Source: Zhengitettix transpicula (Eukaryota; Arthropoda; Insecta; Orthoptera; Tetrigidae). From it: a DNA stretch of 64,000 nt. Where the stretch lies: positions 108,750,238 through 108,814,237 of the forward strand of contig CM073593.1 in NCBI GenBank assembly GCA_037074705.1. Reading direction: 5' to 3'. Positions 1 to 10,687 of the stretch are shown here, one piece after another. The notes under the pieces are model-generated. The model had not been told where the DNA came from. It was given only the letters and a program-made list of their open reading frames with translations, and ran no database searches. The position numbers and the translations under genes are program-made. The stretch's first letter is position 1. The number at the start of each line of letters is the position of its first letter.

Positions 1-510
1 ACGGTGTAATAAACATTTGCCGGGTTTAATGAGATTGATAGTATTTTTACCGATGTTGTTGGTGTATAATTTTAATCCCTTTCGGCATGGGAAGACAGCA
101 GGTTTAGGGGTGGGGGTGGGGGGTGGATATACAAAAGAAATAACGGGAAAGCAAGCGAGACTAGAGTCGAATCCGGGGTTATGAATGTCGCCGAATTTAA
201 TTATGACATTGAACTTGCCATCCAGGAGCAGAGGTGGACGGGGGTTGACAATTTGAATCGTGCAAACACGACTGACATTCGCGTTGAATAAACCTTTTTA
301 AGTGTTAATTAGGTTGAGAGTGTTTGTCCCGAATGTCTTCTGAGAATAATTTCAACCCCGTTTCGGCTTGGGAGGGGAGCACCCTTAAGAATGGAGGTGA
401 AGTGGCTATAACATAAAAAATAACGCAAAAATAATCGATATTGGAGTCGAATCCGTGGTAATGGGTTTAATTATGACAACCCCCGGGGGCAACGACGGGC
501 ACCCACGTAG
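1..510 (-). mobile_element. two partial family C retroposon copies
   Basis: 1-235 and about 240-510 share blocks such as CCCCTTTCGGCATGGGA, then GTCGAATCCGGGGTTATG. The second ends with the family 5' end, GGGCACCCACGTAG in this orientation. GT/G-rich inserts lie between the blocks. Confidence 0.6.
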
Positions 511-1604
511 TATAGAATAGGAAAGAGAAGCGAGACTGGTGCAGTAGAATTAAAGAGGATTGTGGATGACGTTACAAAATGTGATACATAAAGGAGAGAC
601 TGTGGATTAACGGAGACCTTTTGTAGACGTCAAAGGCCGAGCTTAATATATTGGAAAAATTTTCAATTAGCGCAATTACGCCATTTCCTTAACAACTGCC
701 ATAGGGCAAAAAATAAACCTGCCAATAAGGGGAAATTATTTTCAGGAGTGATTTTACAGCGGGCAATTTGCAGTTAACTCGACGAAAATAGGTTTTGTAG
801 TTGGATACAGAAAGTCAACAGCACGCGCGTCACTTCTGCGGCCATTGAGGAAAGCAACAAGCAAAGAAACACCCCTCCTGCTACATTAAGTAAATTTACG
901 GTAACATAAACGAGAAAAATGAACACAATCTGCAGAATGTTTCTTTATTTCTCTGACCCTCCATTTTGTTCCACCCCCCCCCCCCCCTTCGCTTAAGCCC
1001 CACGTTCTCATAAATCCACACGTTTAAATTGGAGCAAGTGTATTTGGAGCGGAACTAACCCGGGTGGGGGGGTGTGTGTGTGTGGAGGGGGAGGTTTTTC
1101 CGTCAGACTGGTTTAAACTGATCCCGACAATAGGAGGGAAAAAAATGCGATTAATTCCACTTGAAAGAACCTTACAGTCTCATTACGACGTTACACTTCT
1201 TCTTGATACTTGTTACGGTAGTTAGGTTTGCGGGGGGGCGGCGGGGGCGGGGGGAGGTTAAAGTTTCGCTGCAGAGAAAATAACCAACTCTTGCAGACTT
1301 TCCCCAGAAAAAATTAGCGCATCTCATTGGAGTTTTATTCTCATATCTCTGCTAATCGTATTTTTTTTACTTTCATGTAGCTCTTAAATTAAACCCTTTA
1401 ATATTTGATTTTGGAATTGTTTAAAATAATTTCTCTTTAATTAATCATATTAACCTATCTGATTTACTTTATTTAAACGAGAATTTATTATTCTTCATAT
1501 GTATGTAAAATATTCATTTTGAAATTTAATATAAATTATTCAGGTAACTTCCATTTTATAACCTCGGGTTAATAATTGTAAGGGATAAAATACAAAATCC
1601 CTAC
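511..1604. other. no gene seen; homopolymer C and G runs
   Basis: Unremarkable DNA with C13-14 (about 975), GT (about 1072) and G-rich tracts (about 1230). AT-rich from 1330. Confidence 0.6.
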
Positions 1605-1930
1605 CGATGTATGCCGGTTGAGGGTCGAGACAATTTCTTTCCCTTAATGTCTCCGTTTTCCGAACTATGTCGAGATTTGCCGAAATAAGCCGAAGTTTTC
1701 TTAAGTAGTCCGATATTTGGGCGAAGTAAATCGATATTTACCGAATCAGGTCGAGATGGGACACGAAATAAAACGATATTTGCCGAAGTATGCCGATGTT
1801 TTCATTATTTTAAGTAATAAACCAATTTTGTTGTTGTTGTTGACAAAATAAGCCTGTTTGGCTAAGTAGGATTATATTTGCCGAAGTAGACCGATATTTT
1901 CCGTAATAAACCAATAATTACCGAAGGTTT
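1605..1930 (+). repeat. degenerate roughly 20-bp minisatellite
   Basis: Variants of GCCGAAGTAGGCCGATATTT recur about 12 times (CGAAATAAGCCGAAGTTTTC, CGAATCAGGTCGAGA and others). Confidence 0.55.
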
Positions 1931-2123
1931 GTTTTTATGAGGTTTTACGTATTTCTTACTGTCGATCCACGATTTTTAGTATAAGTAAAAGTAGGCTACA
2001 TAGAATAGTCTAGGTAGAAACACTGGAAATTTATTATTATATCCAACAAGGACTATCTGTACCTGTGGTAAGTTATGAATAAATTCTTCTAGGGCTTCTA
2101 ACAGAAAAGATTTCATTCATTCA

Positions 2124-2665
2124 TTTTTTTAAGGTAACAGGCTACATGAGGGTAATCCACATGGTGGCAACTCCCCTTTAATAGCATTGGAAGGGATTTG
2201 AAAGGGGGGATGCGGAAGGGTAGAGGAAGGTAGCCAAGGGTTAACTAGGGGCCCCCGGGCTGTAGTTTAAAGATCCTACCTGGCATTCGCCTAAAAGTAA
2301 TGCAGGGAAAACCCTAGAAAAACCTGCATCAGGTAGGTCGGGCATTGGGTACTTGTCCCACGCCCCTTCCCTGGATCGCGGGAGAGGAGTTTGCTGTGGG
2401 GTCGCAGCTTTCCCTTCTCCGTGCCTTGACCAGTTTAGGAGGCAGCTGGCCGACTGTTCCAATGGCAACATCGAACAACTCTTACCGTATGCCCAAGGTC
2501 TGTGACCCCCGGAACATGCACCTGTCAAAAGAGGCCGAGGTGGGAACCTTAGTTCAAAAACGGAGAGAGGAAAAGGCATCTCCAAAGGTAGCCCCTTCCT
2601 GTCTCTCCTACAAGGTTCTGCCTGCGAGAGAACATCCATCGAAGGTACTGCCTGCGAGAGAATAG
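2124..2665 (-). mobile_element. family A retroposon, longest copy
   Basis: On the minus strand the copy ends in a conserved 3' word (CATGTAGCCTGTTACC) plus an A-run. Copies share this end but stop at different 5' points, the pattern of 5'-truncated reverse transcription. About 540 bp here. A partly conserved open frame (AWDKYPMPDLPDAGFSRVFP) recurs in other copies but has no recognised domain. Confidence 0.7.
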
Positions 2666-2689
2666 CCCGCAAACTAATTTAATCCACAT

Positions 2690-3430
2690 ATATATGTATG
2701 TATATGTGTGTTGGGTGGGAGAGAAAATGCAATTGTGGTGGTGTTGATGTGTTTGATATTAAAATCCGATGACGAAACATTGCATTAAAACGTAAATTCA
2801 CTCGCGTGAACGATTTCGCCACAATCGTATTATATTTGTGTACGTTGTTGTTTAATAAAACTCTCTGTAATGCATCACGACCCAGCAAAACCCCCGATAC
2901 TGCACTGAATTGAAAACATTACAGCTGCGTTTTCACGTGCTTTCAAATTATCAAGTGGAAAGTCACGAATTAATTTATCTAAACTGTTTTCTCGGAAAAT
3001 ATTGTTTGCCACGATTAAGAAGCAGTTGCGTGTCTCCGCGACTAGTTGTTTCGCGATATTTAAACCCCCCTGCGACACTGTGACGTCATCTCTACGCGCA
3101 AATCTATACCTGGTCCTCATGTCCCACGAAACGTCGTATAATATAAAATTTATTCTGATCATCGGCCCATCACAATGATTTACTGTTCACGTATTCGTCA
3201 AACCACTGCACACGGATTAGTTACAAGAAACACACTCTTTCTGGAAAGAAAAAAAAAGGAAAATTGTGCGCCTCGTGTGTGTAGTTGCCGGCTACAGGCA
3301 GGGATAGACCTGGCTATGGGCGAAAAGAAAAGAAATACTCTGAACATAATTTAAAACTTACTTCGACTACTGTACCTCACAATAAACTTCATTGGACTGC
3401 TGTAGAATAGAAATGAAGAGAGTTTTGTTT
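2690..3430. other. no gene seen
   Basis: TATG/TGTA short repeats near 2690-2715. 2875-3162 is open on the minus strand but has no recognisable domain. Confidence 0.5.
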
Positions 3431-3664
3431 TTAAGCCGTGGAAGGATTTTTTTTTAAAAAAACTCGCACGTAGTATTATAACTAAATAAAGGGTATTTTA
3501 TTTTTGGAAAATTGTGAAACTAATTTTTGAAAAATACTAATCCACGGGTTGTATGAAAGTGAATTGAATTTTTTTGGGGCCCAAATTATGGAAGTAATTT
3601 TTTAAAAAATTACTCACTCTCAGGTAGTTTGAAATGAAAATGAAGAAATATATGTTTCAGAAAG

Positions 3665-4075
3665 GAGGTCTGGGAGGGATGTTCTCTCGCAGGCAGAACC
3701 TTGTAGTAGAGACATGAAGGGGCTTTCTTTGGGGATATTGAAATAGTCGGCCAGCTACCTCCTAAACTGGCCAAGGCACGGAGAAGGGAATGCTGCGTCC
3801 CCACTGAAAACTCCTCTCCCGCCATCGGAAGGGCGTGCGACAAGTACCCAATGCCCGACCTACCTGATGCAGGTTTTTCTAGGGTTTGTCCTGCATCACT
3901 TTTACGGGAGTTGCCAGGTAGGATCCTTAACATATAGCCCGTGGGCCCCTAGTTAACCCTTGGCCACCTTCCTCTACCCTTCCGCATCCCCCCTTTCAGA
4001 TCCCTTCCTATGCTATTAAAGGGGAGTTGCCACCATGTGGATCACCCTCCTGTAGCTTGTTGCCCTAAAAAAAAA
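3665..4075 (+). mobile_element. family A retroposon copy
   Basis: Ends TTGTTGCCCTAAAAAAAAA at 4057-4075. It is inserted into the 75-bp satellite that continues on both sides. Confidence 0.7.
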
Positions 4076-4152
4076 TATTTTTCAGAAGTTGGTCACAGGT
4101 CCTATGAAATATGAACAGAAAAAAAAATATTTAGATGTTGTAGAATAATTTT

Positions 4153-4560
4153 TCTTCTTCTTCTTTTATTGTCACTATAACCCAATGTAGCCTTTTTTAT
4201 CAATTTTCTTCCATTCCGCCCTCTCCCGTGTCAGCCTCCGCCATCCTCATGGTTTGTACATCCTTCTCTATGTCATCTACCCCATATTGTTTGGGGTCTC
4301 CCCTTTTTTTCTCTTCCCAATTGCCTTCCAGTCCATAATCCTTCTCCGTGTTCTGCTTTCATCCACCCTAAGTCCTTCTGCTCTTGATAAACCTAACAAT
4401 GTCCTCGTTATTCCTGAGCTGCTCTAGTTCTCCATTCGTCCATACAGGTCCGTGTATCCTTCTCAGTATCTTGCGTTCAAATCTTCAGAGTAATTGATCA
4501 TCATTATTATTATTAAGGGTCCACGTTTCACAACCACTGCAGGTCCTTACAAGTGTTTCG
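4153..4560 (-). pseudogene. RTE-like non-LTR retrotransposon, 3' coding remnant
   Basis: The minus strand decodes in pieces: YETLVRTC, CETWTL, then [19 protein letters not shown] and EDIV. This is the region just after the reverse-transcriptase domain in RTE/Jockey-type elements. It ends with a (GAA)n tail at 4153-4165. Frameshifts and stops make it a remnant. It is inserted in the 75-bp satellite. Confidence 0.6.
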
Positions 4561-5149
4561 TAAATTTTTAACTTTAATTCCCTATTTAATATTTTGGATT
4601 TCATTAATTTTGCCATACATGTACGTAGTAAGTTCTGTTACCATTGATGATACGATGAATAATATATTTTTTTTAAAAAAAATAAAATATTGGTCCAAAA
4701 ATATTACGTTAATGGATCAAAATTTTGAAGTTGTGAAAGTAATTATTTTTTAAAAATACTGTATAATAGTTTTTTTTTAAGTTTTGCAAATAATTTATGA
4801 AAAATACTAATACACATGTACTATGAAAAATATATGCATTTTTTTTGGAAGTTGTGGAAGTAATTTTTTTTAAAAAAAAACTGATCCCCAGGTATTGTGA
4901 AGTTTAATGAATTCTTTTTGGAAGTTGAGGGAAGTAAATTTTTAAAATGCTGACCCACAAGAAAATATTAATTTCTTTGGTCATTGTGGGAGGTAATCTT
5001 AGTAAGTAAAAACTCCTCCTAAGGAAGTATAAAAATATTTGAAGAGATTTTTTTAAGTTTATGAAGTAATTTCTGAAAATTACCATTACACATATGAAAA
5101 ATAAATGAATAGATTTTTTTAGAAGTTATAGCAGTTAATTTTATATAAA

Positions 5150-5925
5150 AAAAATAGCTGGGTGCCCGGCGTTGCCCGAGATGTCATTTATCTATAACCC
5201 CCGATATGACTCCAATTTCGGCTGCTTTTGCGCAATTTTTATGTAACGCTACTCGAACCCTAATCATTATAATTAACTCTGAAAAATATTTCTTCAACGC
5301 AAATATCTGCCGTGTTTGCACCCCGCTACCCCTGCATCTGAGGGGTAAATGCCAATTTGAATGTCGTAACTAAACACAGTGACTTCCATAACCTTTGATT
5401 TGACTCCAATCTCGGTTGTATTCGCGTTATTTTACTGTAAAGCATCTCCACCCCAAACCCGAAGGGTGTCCTTTTCACAGGGCGTAGGGGATGAAAATTG
5501 TATTCAGATAACATTGGTAGAAACACTATCAATATCTTTGACCCCTAAAAATATTTATCTGACTCAAATATCGGCTCTTTTAGTATGTTTAAATATTTCC
5601 ACCCCCGCTTCTGGGGGTGGAAGACGCGTCTCACCCCAAAAGTGTTTTTTTTCCTGGTCGCAAAGAACAGGTGTACGAAATTTGGTGAAAATTGCTCGAC
5701 TGGTGTAGATTTGTATTTTATTTAGAAAACGTTTGTATGGGAAATAGAAAAGGGCTGTTTTTAGGGTTTTCCCGGAGATTATTCGATTTTTTCTTTCCTT
5801 TTAAACCTTCCCTAGACCTTAAGACTAAGATAAGATAAATCCGTTCAGCCGTTTTCGAGTTTTAGTGAGACTAACGAACAGCAATTCATTTATATATATA
5901 TAGATAGATACAGGATGCATAAAAA
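5150..5925 (+). mobile_element. family C retroposon, nearly full length
   Basis: It begins GGGTGCCCGGCGTTGCCCG and ends with a TATATATATAGATAGATA tail, after TTCAGCCGTTTTCGAG, a word typical of RTE-like non-LTR 3' ends. About 775 bp. No intact coding frame. It is inserted into a 75-bp satellite. Confidence 0.65.
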
Positions 5926-6470
5926 TAAAATTTTAAGTGGTGAAAGTAATTTTTTTAAGAAGAAAATACTGATCCACAGGTATTGTGAAGCTTAAATGAA
6001 TTTTTTTTGGAAGTTGAGGGAAGTAATTTTTTTAAATGCTGATCCACATGTAGTATGAAAAATAAATGACGAGAGAGTTTTTTAAGTTGTGTAAGTAATT
6101 TTTAAATAATACTTAAACCAGAAAGGTTGTATGAAGAAATTTTAATATATGTTTTTTGGGAAGTGAGGAATTAATTTTTATAAAAATACTGATCCTCAGG
6201 TAGTGTGAAAATAGAAATGAAGAATATGTATTAGGAGCTTGTGGAAGAAATATTTTTAAAAAAATACTGTAATGAAGTATGACAAAGGAAATAATTTTTT
6301 TTGGAATCTTAGTAAGTAATTTAATTAAAGAAATTCTGATTCTCGGGTAGGATGAGACATAAATGAACATAAAAATAATTTACTTAAGGAGGTCCTGGAA
6401 GTATTTTTTTTTTCAAATATACTGATCCACGGGTATTGTAAATATTTATTTAAATAATTTTCTTAGTTTT

Positions 6471-6554
6471 TAAGAAGAGCCTAGAGAAACACAAATGCAC
6501 TTGTCAGTTGACAGAAGCTTTTGAGTGCAGTTGTGTCGCTCTAGGCTCTTCTTA
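6471..6554. ncRNA. 84-nt near-perfect hairpin, candidate microRNA-like precursor or small foldback
   Basis: Positions 6471-6501 pair with 6524-6554: an outer 16-bp perfect stem (TAAGAAGAGCCTAGAG with CTCTAGGCTCTTCTTA), two mismatches, six pairs, one mismatch, six pairs, and a loop of about 22 nt. That is 28 Watson-Crick pairs over 31 positions. It lies about 100 bases past exon 3 on the transcribed minus strand, so it would be intronic. Size and shape fit a pre-miRNA, but a short foldback element is equally possible. I recognise no known mature microRNA. Confidence 0.5.
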
Positions 6555-6597
6555 GCACCTGACTAAAGGAACAAGGATCCCAGAAACGTTGTTGTGT
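6555..6597 (+). ncRNA. hammerhead-like motif, decayed core
   Basis: CACCTGACTA is followed by a short GGA/TCC stem, then CAGAAACGTTGTTGTG. Core box 1 has one change (CUGACUA for CUGANGA). GAAAC and GUU-GU-U are kept, and stem I GCAC/GUGU pairs. It abuts the 6471-6554 hairpin and is antisense to the tetraspanin. Confidence 0.4.
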
Positions 6598-6653
6598 GGT
6601 ATTTACATCTGTCTTATTCATTACGTAAATTCCTTGAGCCGTAGTAATTGTAC

Positions 6654-6839
6654 CTGGAACTGCGCCACGTCTACGGACTCTGTGAAGGCGTTGTTGTTCG
6701 TGGTGTCGTGGCCGTATCTCTTGATGAGCTGCTGCAGCAGGCGTTCTTCCATCCCACCCAAGAACTGGTGCCTGTAGACGAGCGTCACCACGGCCACGGT
6801 CAGCTCCACGCACAGCAGCAGGAACAGGAACACGAAATA
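6654..6839 (-). CDS. tetraspanin, coding exon 3 (TM3 and start of large extracellular loop)
   Basis: This 186-bp exon (62 codons, phase 0) has a ttgcag acceptor and a CAG/gtacaa donor. Joined to exon 2 it reads SRYMIVV-YFVFLFLLLCVEL, which is TM3 with the conserved acidic residue at about residue 105. It continues into the large extracellular loop: VYRHQFLGGMEERLLQQLIK, then RYGHDTTNNNAFTESVDVAQ-FQ. In this family the loop normally continues within a few residues to a CCG motif. No such motif was found on the minus strand between 1 and 6653, so the next exon is probably outside the window. The cumulative protein visible is 155 residues, against a usual 220-280. The gene looks intact as far as seen; the closest named relative cannot be decided here. 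Confidence 0.94.
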
Positions 6840-6919
6840 CTGCAACGAAACTCTTGGATACAGACATTACCCACACACACTCTAATTAGCTATGTCCAAA
6901 TAAAAATACGTCTCCAAAC

Positions 6920-7375
6920 TAAAGGTCCGGTATTTTTACATGTTGTGGCCATTAGGGAAAAACCCAAGTTTTCCAAACCACGAAATTTTGTACCTCTTTT
7001 GCAGTTTTTCGCTAATAGCAAAATAATGAAGCGTTCTAGCGGAACTAATGTTCAGTAATAAATTGTAGAGGATAAAATTCTGCATGTAATGGTGGACTCG
7101 ACAACGAAATTAGGTCTAGGGAAGTGGTAGGAATCCTGCGTCAAACTTACGGCATATGACGTCATTTCCGAAGAGACTGCAGTTTGTCCTATTTCTAGTG
7201 CTGGTATCTCCAAAATGGCCGCCAGGAAACTAATTTCTCATGGAATAAATGTTGTAGAGAATTTAATTCTCTTTCGAACGCGTCACCTTGTTTTAAAAAT
7301 CCACGGAGGATGGCCGAAAATAAAACGCATGTTGCTGTCTGCGCACGGCTGATGTCGCGGGAGTGGCGAAACTTG
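6920..7375 (-). mobile_element. family B repeat, left arm in tetraspanin intron 2
   Basis: Minus-orientation copy sharing AAAATGGCCGCCAGGAAACT and GAGAATTTAATTCTCTTTCG with the other copies. It pairs with 7858-8345. Confidence 0.65.
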
Positions 7376-7395
7376 CCTGAGGCAGAGGTGTTCAT

Positions 7396-7720
7396 CAGTT
7401 TTTCGTTAATAGCAAAAGAATGGAGCATTCTATTGAAAATAATGTTCAGTGATAAATTTTAGAGGATACAATTCTGCGTAGAATGGTGGACTCGAGGATG
7501 AAATTCGGTTGAACCAAGTGGGAGAAATCCTGCGTCAAACTTAGGACATATGACGTCATATTCCAAGGGAATGCAGTTTGTCGTATTTCTAGTGCTGATA
7601 TCTACAAAATGGCCGCCAGGAAACTAATTTGTCACGGAATAAAAGTTTTAGAGAATTTAATTCTCTTCCCATTTAAAAATCCATTGAAAATAATCGAAAA
7701 TACATGCATCTTGCTGTTTG
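7396..7720 (-). mobile_element. family B repeat, second copy in same orientation
   Basis: Starts TCAGTTTTTCGTTAATAGC like the first copy and continues to about 7720. Confidence 0.6.
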
Positions 7721-7857
7721 TACTCCTCTGGACCAATCAGAATTGGGGACTTCTGCTATTGTTTCTTCCTTGCAAAAGTATGTAGATACTCTTTGAAACG
7801 CTGGACTCTTTCTTCCTCTTAAAACTCTTAGACACTGTAATATTTTGTGCCACAGAC

Positions 7858-8345
7858 TAGTTTCGCCACTCCCACGACATCAGCCGTGCGCAGACAGCAA
7901 CATGCGTGTTATTTTCGGCTATTCTCTACGGATCAGAACATGCGTTGGAAAGAGAATTAAATTCTCTACAACCTTTATTCCATGACAAATTAGTTTCCTG
8001 GCGGCCATTTTGTAGATATCAGCAGAAGTAATACGTCAAACTGCGTTCTCTAAAAAATGACGTCATAATGTAACTTTGACGCCGGATTTCCACCACTTTA
8101 TTGGACCTAATTTCGTCGTCGAGTCCACCATTACATGCAGAATTCTATCCTCTACAATTTATTACTAACCATTATTTTTAATAGAATGTCTCATTCTTTT
8201 CCTATTAGCGAAAAACTGCCAAAGAGTTGAATAATTTCGTGGGTTGTAGGGCCACAGAAACGTTTCCCGAGGTCTTTTGAATTTGAATACTTGTTTTTCT
8301 TTCTCCTGGTAATGGCCACATCATCTACAAGTTGGGGGAAAAAAT
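7858..8345 (+). mobile_element. family B repeat, inverted arm
   Basis: Reverse complement of 6920-7375 over nearly its whole length, from GTTTCGCCACTCCCACGACA to ATGGCCACATCATCTACAAG. Confidence 0.65.
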
Positions 8346-8399
8346 ACACGACCTTTCGCGCGGAAAGATGAGGCAATATTAGTGATATTTGACACTGAC

Positions 8400-8612
8400 C
8401 ACGACGATCATGTAGCGACTCCCTTGGATGGCTCCGCAGCACCCGAAGAAGCCGACGACGACGACGCTTCCTCCGAGGGCGAGGAGCGCGTAGGCCGCGT
8501 AGTGGACGATGTCCCGAGGGACTCCTGGAGTCACGATCAGGCCGAAGAGGTGCAGCTTGGCGGGTTCCAGGAACGTCCACGCTCCCAGCACCAGCAGGAA
8601 GCAGCCGGACAC
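8400..8612 (-). CDS. tetraspanin, coding exon 2 (rest of TM1, small loop, TM2)
   Basis: This 213-bp exon (71 codons, phase 0 at both ends) is bounded by a tctcag acceptor and a GTG/gtcagt donor. It encodes the rest of TM1 (VSGCFLLVLGAWTFLE), a small extracellular loop (HLFGLIVTPGVPRDI), TM2 (VHYAAYALLALGGSVVVVGF) and the highly conserved intracellular FFGCCGAIQGSRYM segment. The GCCGA after TM2 is a hallmark of the tetraspanin family. It is GC-rich compared with the flanking AT-rich introns, as expected for a constrained exon. It lies 18.5 kb from exon 1 and 1.56 kb from exon 3. No frameshift or stop is seen. Which tetraspanin subfamily it belongs to cannot be settled without the large-loop cysteines. 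Confidence 0.95.
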
Positions 8613-8983
8613 CTGAGACACGGAGTCAGGCCATCAACTCTCCAGCGTCTCTAACCTGGAATGCGGCCAGCTCCCAAGCTGACGCTCCGAACTCCCCAAA
8701 AACGAATTTCCTCTAATCTCATCAGTCTTATTTAATCTATTTCTTCCCCATAAAAAGCACTACACGGAGATCAATACCAGTAGGTCTACAAATTCAAAAT
8801 GTCGTGTCTGCATGGATTTATCTGGCAGCTTTTCTCAGTGACCGGAAAACTTATGTAAATAATTATACTGTATATTTCAATATATATATATATATATTCT
8901 TCAAGGCTCTTTCCGCAACAAGTGAAGGCGCGTTTCTTCACAGGATCCACGGTCCAGGTTCGGAGACAGTAAAGAATTACCAA

Positions 8984-9010
8984 CGGTCAGAAGAAGAAGA
9001 AGAAGAAGCA
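8984..9010 (+). repeat. (GAA)n microsatellite
   Basis: Seven GAA units in tetraspanin intron 1. Confidence 0.9.
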
Positions 9011-10465
9011 CCTGATGGAGCACTCAGCTGGTGGCAACAATGCCAAGCAATAATTCTTAATTTATATGGAAATATGTCAAGGAAGTTCTTCTCCAGGAGG
9101 TTAGGTGCTGCTACCTGTGTTTCAAATGAGGGAAATAGGCTCCAACGAAGCGCAGTGTGTGTGTGTATGTGTGCTGAAGAGATGCAGAGAGCGAATTTTA
9201 TCGTGTTATTTGCCTCGACTGACTTGATGAAACGACCGCAGACGTTGTTCATTAAGGAAAACCTCCCCGCAGCGACTCGAAAGCTCCTTGAATGAAGGGG
9301 TGGGGGTGGGGGTGACTTCACCACATCATTTACAGTTTCCCCCCAATCCATAGCAAACAGCAGCGTCTCCATTCCGCAAGGGAAATCGGAAGTGACGCAG
9401 TCGATCGTCCGTCACACTGAGGCAGCAGAGCGCGTTGATGGCCAACACTGCAAAGGGCCAGCCTAATTACGTCGGACGTTAATTCGTCCAGTGGCTTGGG
9501 GCCACAGATTCCCTTCCGTGTGTGTGTTTATGATGCGTGTACAGTCGCATAATTAATAAAATTAATTAAAATAAGGACATGAGGGGACGAGGATTCCTGC
9601 GCGTTTTTTCTAGTCACGACTCTGCGTGACGGGATGATTTAGATAATATTAAATTGACACCATTATTTTGGCTATTTATGACGTATATAATTGAAAATTA
9701 AATTTCGGTGTTTATTTTTCGAAATCTGATAACTGACGTGCGTTTTTATCGTTTTATTTTTACAGTTTCAAGGAATGTAAAATTCTCTGTCCGTTCCTAA
9801 GAGGGACGCTCAGTTCTTCATTTAATTATGGTATATATTTTCTAAGTGTAATGCTTCTGCGTCATACATTTTTTTTTAATTTCATGTTCCACATATGACG
9901 TACCCCTTGTCGGTTCGCGGACAATTAAATCATAATTTCTAGAGTCTGACACGTGGACTTGCGTAATGGCGATAAAAAAAGCTTTTCATTAATCCAATAT
10001 TTGTTTTTTCCTGTTTGTGTATGAACCACCAGCGGGTAAAATTATTGAGGTGAATCCTTGGCTGAGCGTAAAGTTGTTGTACCTGGGACAAACATGGCGC
10101 CTAAAAGCCCCCGGAGACCGCACGTCCACCCCCTTCTGCAGTCAGGCATTCCATTGTTTCGCTGAAATTAAGTTTGTCGTCCTAGATTCGCGCAATATCC
10201 ACGTTCCTCGGCTTATTAGAGGTAAGCTTCCCTGGGATATTTCTAGTAACATTGTCTAGAAGTGGCCGTTGTGCGGGGAACCGTGGATAATGACGGTTAT
10301 TCTGCACAGTGGTGGGGGTGAGGATCTTGCTATCTGGACCACACAGGAGGACGTGCATCTCTCGCCCCCGTAGAAATGGGGGTTGGGGGGTTCGATTCTC
10401 TGTCAGCTACATAACGGTGCGGCAGTTACGGTCTCTTACACGACACGTTTGGAGCAGACACAGCT

Positions 10466-10490
10466 GTGACGTCACACACTGTGACGTCAC
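10466..10490. promoter_or_regulatory. paired CRE-type palindromes
   Basis: Two TGACGTCA octamers at 10467-10474 and 10482-10489, each within GTGACGTCAC, 15 bases apart. This is the consensus for CREB/ATF factors. The site is inside tetraspanin intron 1; function is not shown. Confidence 0.4.
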
Positions 10491-10687
10491 GGCCAGAAAA
10501 AAACACTGACATCTGTGTAGCTATCAGTCGGACATTACAGCAAATACCAAGTATTGAAGCAGAAAACTAGAGAGTCACGTGGAATATAAAATATTATAAT
10601 AGTTAATACTGTCTTATATTACAGCCATATGTAGTTACACTCGTGTGGGGGATTCTAAATATCATATATTATATCCATGTCCTTAGA

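Larger units (their letters stand above)
3430..6465 (+). repeat. about 75-bp AT-rich satellite broken by three insertions
   Basis: Units carry GGAAGTTGTGGAAGTAATTT and ACTGATCCACAGGTAGTATG. The array covers 3430-3660, 4076-4150, 4640-5149 and 5930-6465. It is interrupted by family A (3665-4075), the RTE fragment (4153-4560) and family C (5150-5925). Confidence 0.65.
6840..8399 (-). other. tetraspanin intron 2, filled by inverted copies of repeat family B
   Basis: GT/AG borders match on the minus strand. The intron holds family B copies in head-to-head arrangement: 6920-7375 and 7396-7720 in one orientation, 7858-8345 in the other. A transcript could fold into a long imperfect hairpin. Confidence 0.85.
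8613..10687 (-). other. tetraspanin intron 1, distal part
   Basis: No exon-like signals apart from microsatellites, a G-rich patch near 9297 and the CRE pair. Confidence 0.6.

Noticed and set aside
2241..2672. 143-codon open frame
   Set aside because: Lies within a family A retroposon; related partial frames occur in other copies, so it is not a host gene.
3100..3150. TATAC...CACGAAACGTCGTATA, with matching outer arms
   Set aside because: CUGANGA box absent; the pairing of arms alone is weak evidence.
2875..3162. 95-codon minus-strand frame
   Set aside because: No domain recognised and no splice context; checked as a possible next tetraspanin exon but lacks CCG and loop cysteine spacing.
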